The position numbers and the translations under genes were made by a program. The notes below the pieces were generated by a model that was not told the origin of the DNA, ran no database searches, and saw nothing but the letters and a program-made list of their open reading frames with translations. From positions 213,417,065 to 213,481,064 of the forward strand of contig JAHLJT010000631.1 of NCBI GenBank assembly GCA_031308135.1: a stretch of DNA of 64,000 bases, written 5' to 3'. The DNA comes from Acheta domesticus (taxonomy: Eukaryota > Arthropoda > Insecta > Orthoptera > Gryllidae). Each line of letters opens with the position of its first letter. The first letter of the stretch is position 1. Positions 23,801-34,453 of the stretch are shown one piece after another.

Positions 23801-25211
23801 GAGGCTGCGGGAACGTCCGCGCCGAGGAGACATTTCGACTGAGTCTATGTAGGCTCATGCACACACCAGATCTGGTTGTGATTGAAAGGTTAATAGGAAG
23901 ATGCAGTATTTGATTTATAAAATTTTAGGTCTCAGAACGCACCCCAAATTAATTTAATAGAAAAATAATTATATATTTTTAATATAATTTAATAATTATT
24001 AATTACACTTAACAACATTAATAGTAAATAAAAAATTACGGTTTATAATGATATTTTTACTAGTACTAATTATTTTTACTAATATCGTTTTTTACTAATA
24101 ATTTTATTAGATTCGTAGAAATATAGTTAATTTTTTTTTTTAATTTAATTTTGAGTTAACGAAAGTTGGTCGGTCTATCAATGCAAGACAAGTGTTTGTC
24201 TTGTTTGCTTGTTTGTTTGTTTTTATTTCCTATTTAGTTCCGGAGGTATAGAAACGCCGTTCCGTCGCGTTCCGCCAGAAGTTAAGCCCTGTTAAAAATG
24301 TATTTGGAAAAAATCCATTCGTCTAAGATGTAAAAATAAGTTTTGGTGAATCGTTCTATGTGTAGAAGTTGAGCGCGAAAAACTATAGCTAGGACTTCAA
24401 ACAAAGGAATTTAATTTGATTGAATTGTGTTTACACTGTTTCATTGGTTCTGTGGATCAATAGACAGCATAATCGCTTGTCAATAATTCCTTAATTTAGT
24501 GCTCGGAATGCGTCTATAGTATGTGAGGCATTTGGAAGAGAATTTTCCGACAATCATTATCGAAGCGCATATGATACGAGTTCCCGAATTGTTTTCTCTC
24601 ATTCGGAACCTATTATTGTCCCTTATAAGCATATGAAAAGTATATTAGAAACAGAATTTCTTTTTCGCTTTTCCAACAGAAACCATATTTTTCCCAATTT
24701 CCATAATGCGAATTATATAACCTGCATAATATGTAACATTCTACAGTAAATGAAAGTGATACCTTCCAAAATATGCACCTTTTTATATGAGCTGAAAATT
24801 ATAAAATTCCTGCGTTGGCTTTAGTCCATTGTAAATTGAAAAATGGAAGCAGAGAGAATTTTTTATTAAGGAACAATGATAATATGTGATGAAAATTTGA
24901 AACTCTATTACAAAAGCTATTTATCAAATATCCTAATATTCCTTTTCAGTGTTGGCGTCTAATTATAATAGATAAAAACAATTAAGTAACTGTATCTTTC
25001 ATATCACAGTCATTACTACAAAAAAGCAATTTCGTTACATGAGTCACTAAATTATGTTTATTACCTTTTAGACGCATCCCCAACGTTTTATTAAATTGAG
25101 CCTAGAAAAAGTCATCGTAAGCTCTGCGAATTTTCAGAAATTGCACTGGATCCTAAATTGAAATATTTGGCAATTCCACTTTCAATGAAAGGGAAACGAA
25201 AAATTAATAAG

Positions 25212-25213
<2 letters not shown>

Positions 25214-25275
<62 letters not shown>
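25214..25275. repeat. (AAT)n microsatellite with A run
   Basis: About sixteen AAT units are followed by about twelve A residues. It may be the 3' tail of a heavily truncated LINE, since other LINEs here end in similar triplets, but no element body is visible beside it. Confidence 0.9.
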
Positions 25276-25759
25276 GAAACGTACGATATACTTTCAGAAA
25301 CAATTTTAAATGTATTCTTTAAAGTTCGAAAAAATTAGAAAAATGGCCGTTAACCAATTTGTTAATGTCAACGTTAAATGCAATGTGTCAGTAGTAATAG
25401 ACAAAATGTAATTCATTAATAAGAAATAATTAGTTGACAATGCTATCTTTCAGGAAATTGTAAAATTCGTTATTGACCATCACTTCAATAGAAATTCTAG
25501 TTACTCGCCGAGAAAAGGCAGTGTAAAAAATATCATAACATTGATCTATAGTAAGATTCAACAACGTAAGTCTGGAAAACGCTATTAAAAAGGGAAAGAG
25601 AAAGTTTATTATTGAGGCCAAGCGATTTATTCGCCATACATGTTCGTTGTGTGCTTACGGTGTCATCCAGATTATTTTACGATGAGAAACAACCATTTTT
25701 TCAAAGAGAACCGGCCATATTGTTTACCTCTCGCCTTAAGTTTATCCAAAACTGGAGAA

Positions 25760-26240
25760 GCTCCGCTTTTCCGGGCGGCCGCGTGGCAGAGCCTTCCAGA
25801 CCAGCGGCGTCCGGCGACGGGTAATGCACTGCGCAACGCCGGCGCCCGGTATCGACCCCGGCCCCGCAGCAGTCAATCACATAACTCAGCGGCGTGATTT
25901 ACCGCCCCGCCCCGCCCCGCCCCGCCCGGGACACCTGTTGGCGCCCTGTTAATTAGGGCAGCGCATGACAGTGCGCCGCCCACCGCCGACGCCCCGCCAG
26001 ACCGTCTCCGCCGCAGCCGCTTGGTTCGAAGCCAGCCACCAGCCACGCCCCCGGGCCACCACCTGTGCCCCCGAGACGCGCTCGACTAGGCAAGCGCACG
26101 CGGAGAAATTCGAAATGGGGAGAGGCATTATGGCGCCAAGCTCTCGGATTGCCGCCGGCCGAGGATTATTGGGCACGTCAATGCACGCGCGACGCATAAG
26201 CCAGGACAATGGTGCGGGCCGGAAGACGCATCCGCTACGT
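25760..26240. promoter_or_regulatory. CpG-rich island in intron 1
   Basis: A CpG-rich block with a (CCCCG)n tract at 25903-25927 is followed by complex sequence around 26225-26310 containing CACGTG and repeated GTAACGTGAC-like motifs. No coding frame is convincing. Candidate regulatory island. Confidence 0.35.
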
Positions 26241-27447
26241 GTTTATCACGTGGATAATTACGGCGTGACTAATGGTAACGTGACAATGACATACGTAACC
26301 CTGACCAGTAATTCATAATTCAGAAAACATTAATATTTGTATTATGTTAAAGTAAGAAATTAAACTGTACTTTCATTATCAATATGAGTGTTCATGATGC
26401 AATATGCAATATTTCAAAATATCAAATCAATCGTGCACGTACACACAATTCATGTGACTAGTAATGCATAAAAGTAATTTTTTGTTCTAGAGGCATGAAA
26501 AACAGTAGTATAACTTTTGATATCTATAACAGAGAGAAGAATACAAAAATATAATTGTTTGTTGGCCAATAAAATGCACTCCATCGTTACACCTCAACTT
26601 AGTACTTTGTAATTAACTAATTACTTTTTCAGCAAAAAAAAGTGAATACGTTTTGAAGATAAAATGGAACGAAAGTTGCGTAGAAAAAAAAAGCAATTTA
26701 AACAATTGTTACAGTTACATTATAAAACGTTACTATCATATTTTAACAATGTGTATAGTTAGAGTAAATAAATATTATTTTGGATGAAACTTTGACTCAA
26801 CAAAAACTTTATTTGCTATATAATTAAAGGAAAATGTTCAAAGAAAGGACGTAGAACAGTGTATTCAAAACACTTGCAGAGGCAATTCATAGTTCTTTTT
26901 GCAACTGACAACTTCGAAAACCCCTAATTGCATTTTTTTACGTGAGACTACAATATATAAGAAATTTTGGCGGTGGAACGATCTAATTACCTTCACTGAA
27001 ATGACATGAAAGGCGTAAATCATAAGCCGCGCAAAAATGCGAATATTTGTGCCGGAGATTCAATACAAATTTGTATAACCAACATCTGAACTTCATTATC
27101 TCTTCACATTCACGGTGTATATCCTTATGCAGTAATCGAGTAACCTGCCTTTCTGCGTACATGCATGTGTCCGTCATCACTCACGGTTAGAACCCTTTCA
27201 TTCCCCCAAGCAAAGCAAATGAGATATCATTCGAAGCGTCTCGGTCTCCTTATGGGGAAATGTTCATTTTTATTTTTTTTCCGGATCAAACCTGAAGATG
27301 CCGAAGATCCGGAAGAAATTTCTCTTAAAAACGTGTATCTTGTTTTCTATGAAACTAAAAAGCGTTTTTACGGATCCTACAAAGGTGATCAATAGCCCAC
27401 TCGAACACAATTATTAGCCGTTTTCCTCTAGGATATTCTGGAAGAAT

Positions 27448-27478
27448 TACACACACACACACACACATTATATATATA
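27448..27478. repeat. (CA)n and TATATA microsatellite at the foldback's left flank
   Basis: A short CA repeat runs into TATATATA immediately left of the foldback element. Confidence 0.85.
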
Positions 27479-28740
27479 CAGGGTGAGTCACGTAACTTTA
27501 GCACCTCCTGTAACTTTTGAACGGTTGAAGATATTGCAATGCAGTTTTCACGGAAGTGAATGAGGGAATGGGGCTAATTGATATGTGTATTGATTTCTCT
27601 TTTATCACTTTTATTTTACGAGATATTTGAGATAACTTTGTTTTTTCAAAAGGGACTATACATACTTTTTCAGTCTATCATGACAAGCGTAAAAAGACGA
27701 ATCCAAAGATATAAATATTGTCATATGTTAGATAAGCATTTTTTTGAGTAATTGTGATTTTTTTGCGACTAGTGTTTAACGGATATTTTCATTGTAACTG
27801 TCAGCCCCACAAGGTCACGCAGCGCTCCCCCAGCAAACGCGGGGTCGGGTAAGGGAAGGGATTTAAGTACTTGAGGATACGAAAAATATTCACAAAACTG
27901 TTGCACTTTTTTCTGAACTCTCCTTTTCATCTTAATCCATTTTCAGTAATTTGGGTTTCTTAGGGATTGAAAATACGGATTTGTCTTAAGTAGTATTTAT
28001 TGAAATAAGATTATTTCTATCCCTAAGTTATTATTATATTCGTATTAACATTGAAATTGTTTGCTCAAAATATACAATATATTTTTGTACAGTTTTAATT
28101 ATTTATTCTTATTGTGCTTTGTTTCAAGATCCCATTACTACGTATCTTATGAAATCCCATTAAATGTAGTTGAAGTTATAGACAATTTTATTACAATACA
28201 AACTTATAACAAATTCTTATTTTCCATCCTTTAATTCCTTCAATCAAAGAAAGACGAAAATGTGAAAATGCAGAAGGATGGAAAGCACAGTTCAGGAAAA
28301 AACTGCAATGGTTTTGTGAATACTTGGAATACTATGTTTCGTATTTTCAAATAAGATCCCTCCCCTTCCCTTCCCTTCGCCGGGCGCACGTGTGCTGGTG
28401 GAGCGCTGCATGACCTTGTGTGGTGGACTATTCAAAACGTCCGTTAAACCCCGGTCGCAAAAATCAAAATTAATCAAAAAAATCCTTATCTAACATATGA
28501 CAATATGTACATCATTGGATTCGTTTTTTTTACGCTCGTCATGGCGGACTGAAAAAATATGTATAGTTCTATTTGAAAAAACAAAGTTACCTAAAAAATC
28601 TCGTAAAATACAAGTGATAAAATAGAAATTAATGCACGTATCAATTAGCCCCTTTCCCTCATGCACTTTCGTGAAAACTGCATTGCAATAACTTCAACCG
28701 TTCAAACGTTACAGGAGGTGCTAAAGTTACGTGACTCACC

Positions 28741-28743
<3 letters not shown>
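27479..28743. mobile_element. Large foldback DNA transposon, TA target site
   Basis: A 1265-bp element has long imperfect inverted arms. CAGGGTGAGTCACGTAACTT opens the left arm and its inverse closes the right arm. Further paired blocks include CACCTCCTGTAAC/GTTACAGGAGGTG, TTATCTAACATATGACAAT and its partner, and a GC-rich inner pair (CAGCGCTCC with GGGAAGGG). The arms reach to about 27960 and 28265, with weaker pairing beyond. It is flanked by TA on both sides, as in Tc1/mariner-type insertions. No transposase frame is present, so it is non-autonomous. Confidence 0.75.

Positions 28744-28795
<52 letters not shown>
28744..28795. repeat. (TA)n microsatellite
   Basis: About 25 TA units directly follow the foldback's right end. 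The element inserted at, or seeded, a TA tract. Confidence 0.95.
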
Positions 28796-28798
<3 letters not shown>

Positions 28799-28799
28799 A

Positions 28800-31700
28800 T
28801 ATTTATACACATATAAAGGATTTTGATGTTTGCATTGTCCTAGTACATCGGTGAACGCTATGAATCTATACTCTCTTTCTGATATTTATATACGAATATA
28901 TATGAATCGTTACGATTTGATTTATAAGATTCTCGATAAATCGAATTTTGTAATGAAAATATAAAAAATAAAACAAGTTCATTAATACTTTTTCATACCC
29001 CAAAATAAATGAGGCGGGCAGCTGTAAAAGGTTTTTACATGAACGTAATATTAATTTTATTTGTACATGAAATTGCAAAGCACTAATGAAATTTATCACC
29101 GTGATAATATCTTCGAAAAGAGCCACACTAAGCTAATGAGTTAAAAACAAGGTGTTAAATATGGTATCGAAAGGGCTAAGGAGCAAGCACTAATTTCTTA
29201 CAGAGAGAATTGCTAAAACAAGAAATGAAGACTTTAGGAGAAGACTGAGCAAAGCCTGACATTGATGACTTTATTCTTTAGAAAAAAACAACATAAAACA
29301 ATGCATCTTTTTGGGTACTTATTGTACACGATTGAATGGTACAGCATTTTTCTCAAGCTTTCTTGTGGAACTGAATTCATGCAGCGCCAGTGCAAAATTG
29401 ATTCATTTGCGAGGAATGTTAGGCATCCTATTGAGCGATCACTTGGTACAAAGCTTCACTGAACCGCTTCACACGAGATAAAACACAAAGATATTTTAAA
29501 AATTTGAAAATTCACGATGTAAGAGAACAAGGATTTTCCTATCATAACGAAGGGTGAGGAGAATAATCTTGAATTACTTAGCCGATAGCAGTATTTTGAC
29601 GAATTGGCGCATGATGGCTATACATTAATTAGAGAAATAATGGAACAGATTGTATTCTTGGCGGTCAATAACGGGTGAAAAAGAGCGCGGTTAGGGTATT
29701 TCTCTTTACGAGCGAACAACATTTTTATGAACTAATTACAACTTGACACAATCCTCAAGTATTTCACTATAATTTGTAATCAAGTTTATCAAATTTCAAT
29801 TGATAGGACTCAAATCTCAAGTGATAAATATTGCAATTGAACATCCGTTCCTTCTAAAATATGAGTTAAATAAACATTCAGAGATTCGAATGATATGAAA
29901 CATTTTAACCATTCTTTTCGTTTAAGTAGTCTTCCGCGATGGGGAATCATATTCCTGAATTACCACGTCGGAAACCTTACTGTATTCTTACAGATGAATC
30001 TCTTAATTTAGAATTTGTTCTAGAATATCTAACTCTGACACATATTTTGTATTATTTTTAAAAAACGTTTAATTATTTTAATAACAAGCCAAAAATAAGT
30101 TTTAAATTGTGTGTTAACGAGAAAGAATTTTGAGTTATTTACGAAAATCTATATTTTATTGAAAAAATGTAATAAAAATGCTTTCTTTATTTAGATTTTT
30201 TCTTATTTTTCGAATATTTAAATCCAAAAAAATAAATACGGATAATTCGATCACTGATTGTTTTTCCAAAAAAATATATAATGAATATAAACATGCAATA
30301 TTGTGGGTAACCTGGATTGTAGAATGACAGGTATTTGCGACTAGACGGACAGATTAAATGGACCAATGAGATACTAATATTTTCAAGAATACTTCAAAAA
30401 GTGGAATTCAAATTGTAGAAAGTTCATGTGGGCTAGAATCAATGGTAAAGTTTCCAAGCAATATCAAAATTTCGAAATTAATATAGACAAATAAATGTTT
30501 GCAATTGTGAGAAGTTATTAAAAGTACCTTAAATTGACAATTGTAAAGTTATAATTACACCAAGTACCGGGTATACCGTATTGAAGAGTTAACTAGTCTG
30601 GGTATTGAATTAATTCATTGCAATGAATTATTTTACGCAAAGTAACGTCCGGGAAATAATACCTCACTGCCACTAAAGAAACAAAATTATACATTAAAAT
30701 TTGTAGAGAGAGATTTACCATTTAGAATACCTAAAATACCTCTACGACAAAACGAAAATTCTTTGTAATTTGCCGTATGCTGACTTTCACACCGCTCTCG
30801 GGAGTAGAAAAAATATAACTTGTATACTTAATTGACCTCCGATTCTTTTCAGTGTAGGTGGGCAGAAAATATAACGAAGAGGTCTATTAAATGTAACCAC
30901 TATCTAGCTAACCATCGGACAGGGCTGAGGTTAGAAGACTCGAATAGAATTTGTTAAAAATCTCCGATCATAAATGGTTGATTCAGAAGTGAATTTAATG
31001 ATAGGATACAGAATGAATCCTTAGTTATTGTTCAATTTATGTAAATATTTTGTGTCATAAAAATCAAAGATTGTTAAAAGAAACAGCATAAATTAAGTAG
31101 CGTTGTAGTAAATTCGTAAATGTGAATGACACAACATGCATTATTAAAAATGACATTAAGTATGTTTTCTTTCGAAGCCCTGCCATATTGGAACGACCGT
31201 AAATTGAGTTCTCCTGATTCGGGACCTATCGGTTCATAGGGCTCTTTCTTCGAGGATGAACCACCATAGCTGGTTTTATAACCTCTGACGATTTCGTTGT
31301 AATATGGCAAAATTGCGCAAACATATTAATATTTTTGTAACACCATAACAGTTAAATGTTCTTGCATTGTAAAGGTGTCATGATTAGCTCTGACACTGTA
31401 GCTGTGTTTTACATTGATTTTGTGTTTCCAGTAATGGATTCCGATGAAGAAATTCTTGAAAGCAATGGCAAATTCGCTTAATTATTTGTTTGTTTATTTT
31501 ATGTTGTTTGGAAAAAGGACTCTTTGAGCACTATTAAAAATGTTGAAGTACGTTCAAATGATTGTGTAGAATTACTTAATACGTTCTTCTTTGTCAGTAT
31601 ATTACAGCAAAATCGTTTTGAACTGATGTTTGCATTCAAATTACCATTAAATGAAAGGGCTAGAAATGTTCAATGATCTTTCTCTTAAAACCGTCATTTT

Positions 31701-32790
31701 GTCCTTAGTTCCTTAGTTAGAATGACTCAATTAGCAACGTCATAAAAATCAATTCAAGATAAAATATGAAGAAAAAAGGACATTATGAACTAAGAAATAT
31801 AGACATGAGAGACATGGCAGGCAATAGAAGTTAATCTTTTAATAAGACGTAAATCGTAAATTGTCTCAAACAGAAGATACATTGAACAGATGTCATAATT
31901 TAAAGTACAAGATTACAAATGACTGGAATAACAATAAATTATTCGCATTCTTTAAACTACATTTTGCAAAACGTTAGAATGACGTACGCGAATACATTTT
32001 TACATTCAGAATTCAAACAATTAAGTCAGTTTTTAAAAATAAATATATTGATGGGGAAATCAGATCAGTTTAACACTTTTCTACGCGTGATTTCTTTAGC
32101 ATGTAAAGAGGAGAAAGAACGCTAATATTCGCAGAGCTAAACTCCACAAAATATGCATAATAATGTTGACGTAAAATTCTGCATGCAGTTTAGAATTTGT
32201 TAAGACTATTTAATTAAACAGGGCTGAGCAAGCAATTAACTGTTCTAAATCTAGCTTGCAAAGCAGAACATTACATTGAATAATCCAAAGATTTAACAGT
32301 AACATTAAAATTGTAAATGTATTTTTCATTACATATACATACACGGACAAACTAGTGTGCACTTATCGCGCTAAACAATACACTAAGATAAGCAAAATAA
32401 ATATTTATCCAGGAAAGTTTAAATTAAAATTAAGCCTCCAACATCAATTATTGTAAATTATTAATGTTTGATTGAGTGCCAAATTTAGAAGAAATCAATG
32501 ATCTAAGATTTGCACCTAAGAGTGAAAGTTATTGAAAATCTATAAAACTATTGCGCTACTTTTTTGTGCACATGGAAGTAATAAAATAAAGGGTTATGAT
32601 TAATTTACGGCAAAGAAAACACGATATGGTTCTTTATTCACTTTGAATAGTGTATAAAATCAAATAAAATGAAACTGAGATCAGCTTCATAATAAGAATT
32701 ATTAGAACATCTGTTCTTTTATTTTAGGGACTCCTTTTAACTATTATCAAATCAGTAGGTCACCTTTCGCAAGAGGAATGGTGAAATTTA
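28800..32790. other. AT-rich intron sequence, no feature seen
   Basis: Ordinary AT-rich sequence. I see no coding frame with recognisable motifs, no terminal repeats and no CpG-rich block in this 4-kb stretch. Confidence 0.5.
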
Positions 32791-32802
32791 ATCGAAAATC
32801 AT

Positions 32803-32937
32803 TATACATTGGAAATTTGCACAAAGAGAATAAAACTTTTATGATATTAGCATCGAAACATTACGGCTTGCTTATCAAACTCGGTTTAACGGCCTCGTTT
32901 GATAAATAGCCAATTTTCCAATGTAATGAGTAGGGAG
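32803..32937. repeat. Small inverted-repeat element with CGGCCTCGTTTGATA block
   Basis: TTATACATTGGAAA near the left end pairs with TTTTCCAATGTAATGA at the right. Inside lies a second hairpin, TATCAAACTCGG/CGGCCTCGTTTGATA. The inner hairpin and the AATGTAATGA block recur at 33518-33570. Confidence 0.45.
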
Positions 32938-33024
32938 CGGATTTGTATGATTGTGCAAATTTTTGTCCGTTGCCTCCGGACATGAGTAAGTGAAATTTCT
33001 TGGCACTTGGTTAGAATTAATGCT

Positions 33025-33515
33025 ACGTACATTAATTAGTGCATATTTGGCCGGTTTAGTGACTTATCTCTAAACCGTTCCTTTTTTCATAGAATCTATT
33101 TACTTGTGAGCATTCATTGATTGGAGAGAGCTTGTCACAGTTTGAGGTTGTTTTCTTTTTCTATAGACGATAAAATACTTGTGCGAATATAGAATATTGC
33201 TTAGTATCATATTTGTTAAACCAGACAGAAAAGAATGAAACAAGACACGCAATGTACTTCAAAGGTTCATATTTACTTCAATTATTTCTTCCACGAAGTA
33301 AGCTAGATTATATTCTATTTTCAGAAAAATATATCATTTCATTCCGAGCATGCTTCTCTTGAATTTTATCAAGAAAGTTTTATAAAAAAAAGAAATATTT
33401 ATCAATTTAATTGCATACTAAAGTGTATATTTTATAATCTTTAGGTCATAAATACATTTTTTTTAAAGTATATTTTAAGATTTCTTTAGAGCATAAAAAT
33501 CCTCTCCCTTCTAAT
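33025..33515 (+). repeat. Unclassified dispersed repeat, plus copy
   Basis: It matches the reverse complement of 37250-37805 along its length. Shared blocks include GAGCTTGTCACAG, AAACCAGACAGAA, TTTACTTCAATTATTT, CATTCCGAGCATGCTTCTC and TAGGTCATAAAT. I do not recognise the family, and no coding frame is conserved between the copies. Confidence 0.75.
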
Positions 33516-33517
33516 CA

Positions 33518-33570
33518 AACTCAGCTTAACGGCCTCGTTTGATTTTGACCCAAACTACTAATGTAATGAT
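33518..33570. repeat. CGGCCTCGTTTGAT block, second copy
   Basis: TCAAACTCAGCTTAACGGCC and the following CTCGTTTGATT repeat the inner hairpin of 32803-32937, followed by TAATGTAATGA. It directly precedes the hairpin at 33601. Confidence 0.5.
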
Positions 33571-33600
33571 ATATCATTTATGATACTTTTATCGTAGGTA

Positions 33601-33721
33601 ATACCACGAGTGCTTTGGAAATTATCGATAAATCCCCGACTCGAGAAGCGAAGAGGAGATTTATCTGAGAATTTCCAAAGCACGAGTGGTATTTAATAGG
33701 ACTTATTCCACGAGTGAAATT
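33601..33721. repeat. Hairpin repeat, copy B (CACGAGTG hairpin)
   Basis: ATACCACGAGTGCTTTGGAA pairs with TTCCAAAGCACGAGTGGTAT, with an inner stem GATAAATC/GATTTATC and a loop holding CGACTCG. The trailing TTCCACGAGTGAAATT matches the block after copy A (15161-15280). It is closer to perfect pairing than copy A. Confidence 0.65.
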
Positions 33722-34044
33722 ATGTTCATCAGAGTTCCAAACCGCGCCAAGTATTGAAAAATGTTAAAATTAGTGAGGTTATGTTGTAGCACACAGGCGG
33801 TCCATTGGGCGTCGGCATAGCGATCGATGTAAACCGCCTCATAATATATATAAGTCACAGTTTATGATAGGCCAGGCGGGAGAAGTGGTAAGAAAAATCG
33901 GATAGAAAAAGCTACAAATGTTTTGACATACTTCTCCCTGATTGGGGCATTTTGTATGTATAGTTAAAAAGTATTGGTTTTAATTTCACGCGTGGAATAG
34001 TGGCAAATAACTACGGGAGGGCGCGGGGCGTTGCGCGCACGCAC

Positions 34045-34453
34045 CTGCGGGTCTGCGGCAGCCGGGCGGCGGGAGGCCGGGGCGCGCGCCGCCCGCGGCG
34101 CCGGCCACGCTCAGGTCGGTGGCGCGGGCGGCGTCCGCCTTGGCGCGCGCCGCACCGCAGTCCAGCCCCAGGATGGCGTCGATGGTGAAGGACTTGCCGG
34201 CCGAGGCGGCGGCGGCCGTCGACGCCGGCGGCCGCGAGTACATGAAGAGCGGCGGCGGCGGGGGCGGCTGCGCGGGCGGCGGCGGCTGCTGCGGCTGGGG
34301 CGCGGGCGGCGGCGGCGGCGGGGAGCCCGCGCCGGCGGCGGCGGCGGCAGCCGCGGCGGCCGCCGCCGCCCCCGCGGGCGAGAAGGGCGAGTGGTGGCGC
34401 AGCTCCAGGAAGTGCGAGAGCGCCGGGTAGCTGAGCAGCGGGTTCTGCATCAT
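34045..34453 (-). CDS. Not-type homeobox gene, exon 1 (N-terminus with eh1 motif)
   Basis: From ATG at 34453 (GCCGCCGTCATGATG, G at -3) the frame encodes 136 residues plus one base. It starts MMQNPLLSYPALSHFLELRH, then runs of Ala (about residues 29-40) and Pro (45-68), then KSFTIDAILGLD at 87-98. FTIDAIL fits the eh1 consensus that recruits Groucho co-repressors and is the N-terminal motif of Not/NOTO proteins, so the product is likely a repressor. The exon ends CGCAG|GTGCGT in phase 1, which joins in frame to either acceptor of the homeodomain exon at 2242 or 2197. The frame stays open upstream to a TGA near 34775 without another ATG. An acceptor-like CTTCAG at about 34651 could mean the coding part begins on an earlier exon. 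Same-gene assignment with exon 2 rests on strand, order, phase and motif type. Confidence 0.72.

Larger units (their letters stand above)
2243..34044 (-). other. Intron 1 of the Not-type homeobox gene (about 31.8 kb)
   Basis: The interval between the donor at 34044/34045 and the acceptor at 2242/2243 (or 2197/2198) is mostly AT-rich. I see no exon of this gene within it. It contains the repeats and CpG-rich blocks listed separately. Stretches where I see nothing specific include about 2300-5900, 6550-7680, 7720-8850, 9940-10550, 15290-16980, 21900-23140 and 28800-32800. The intron is inferred from matching splice phases and the shared gene type; no transcript was seen. Confidence 0.6.

Noticed and set aside
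23143..23864. Pro/Arg-rich frames on both strands
   Set aside because: Composition effect of the G-rich minisatellite; no motif, no splice or start context.
25112..25303. Poly-Tyr peptide
   Set aside because: Translation of the (AAT)n microsatellite on the minus strand.
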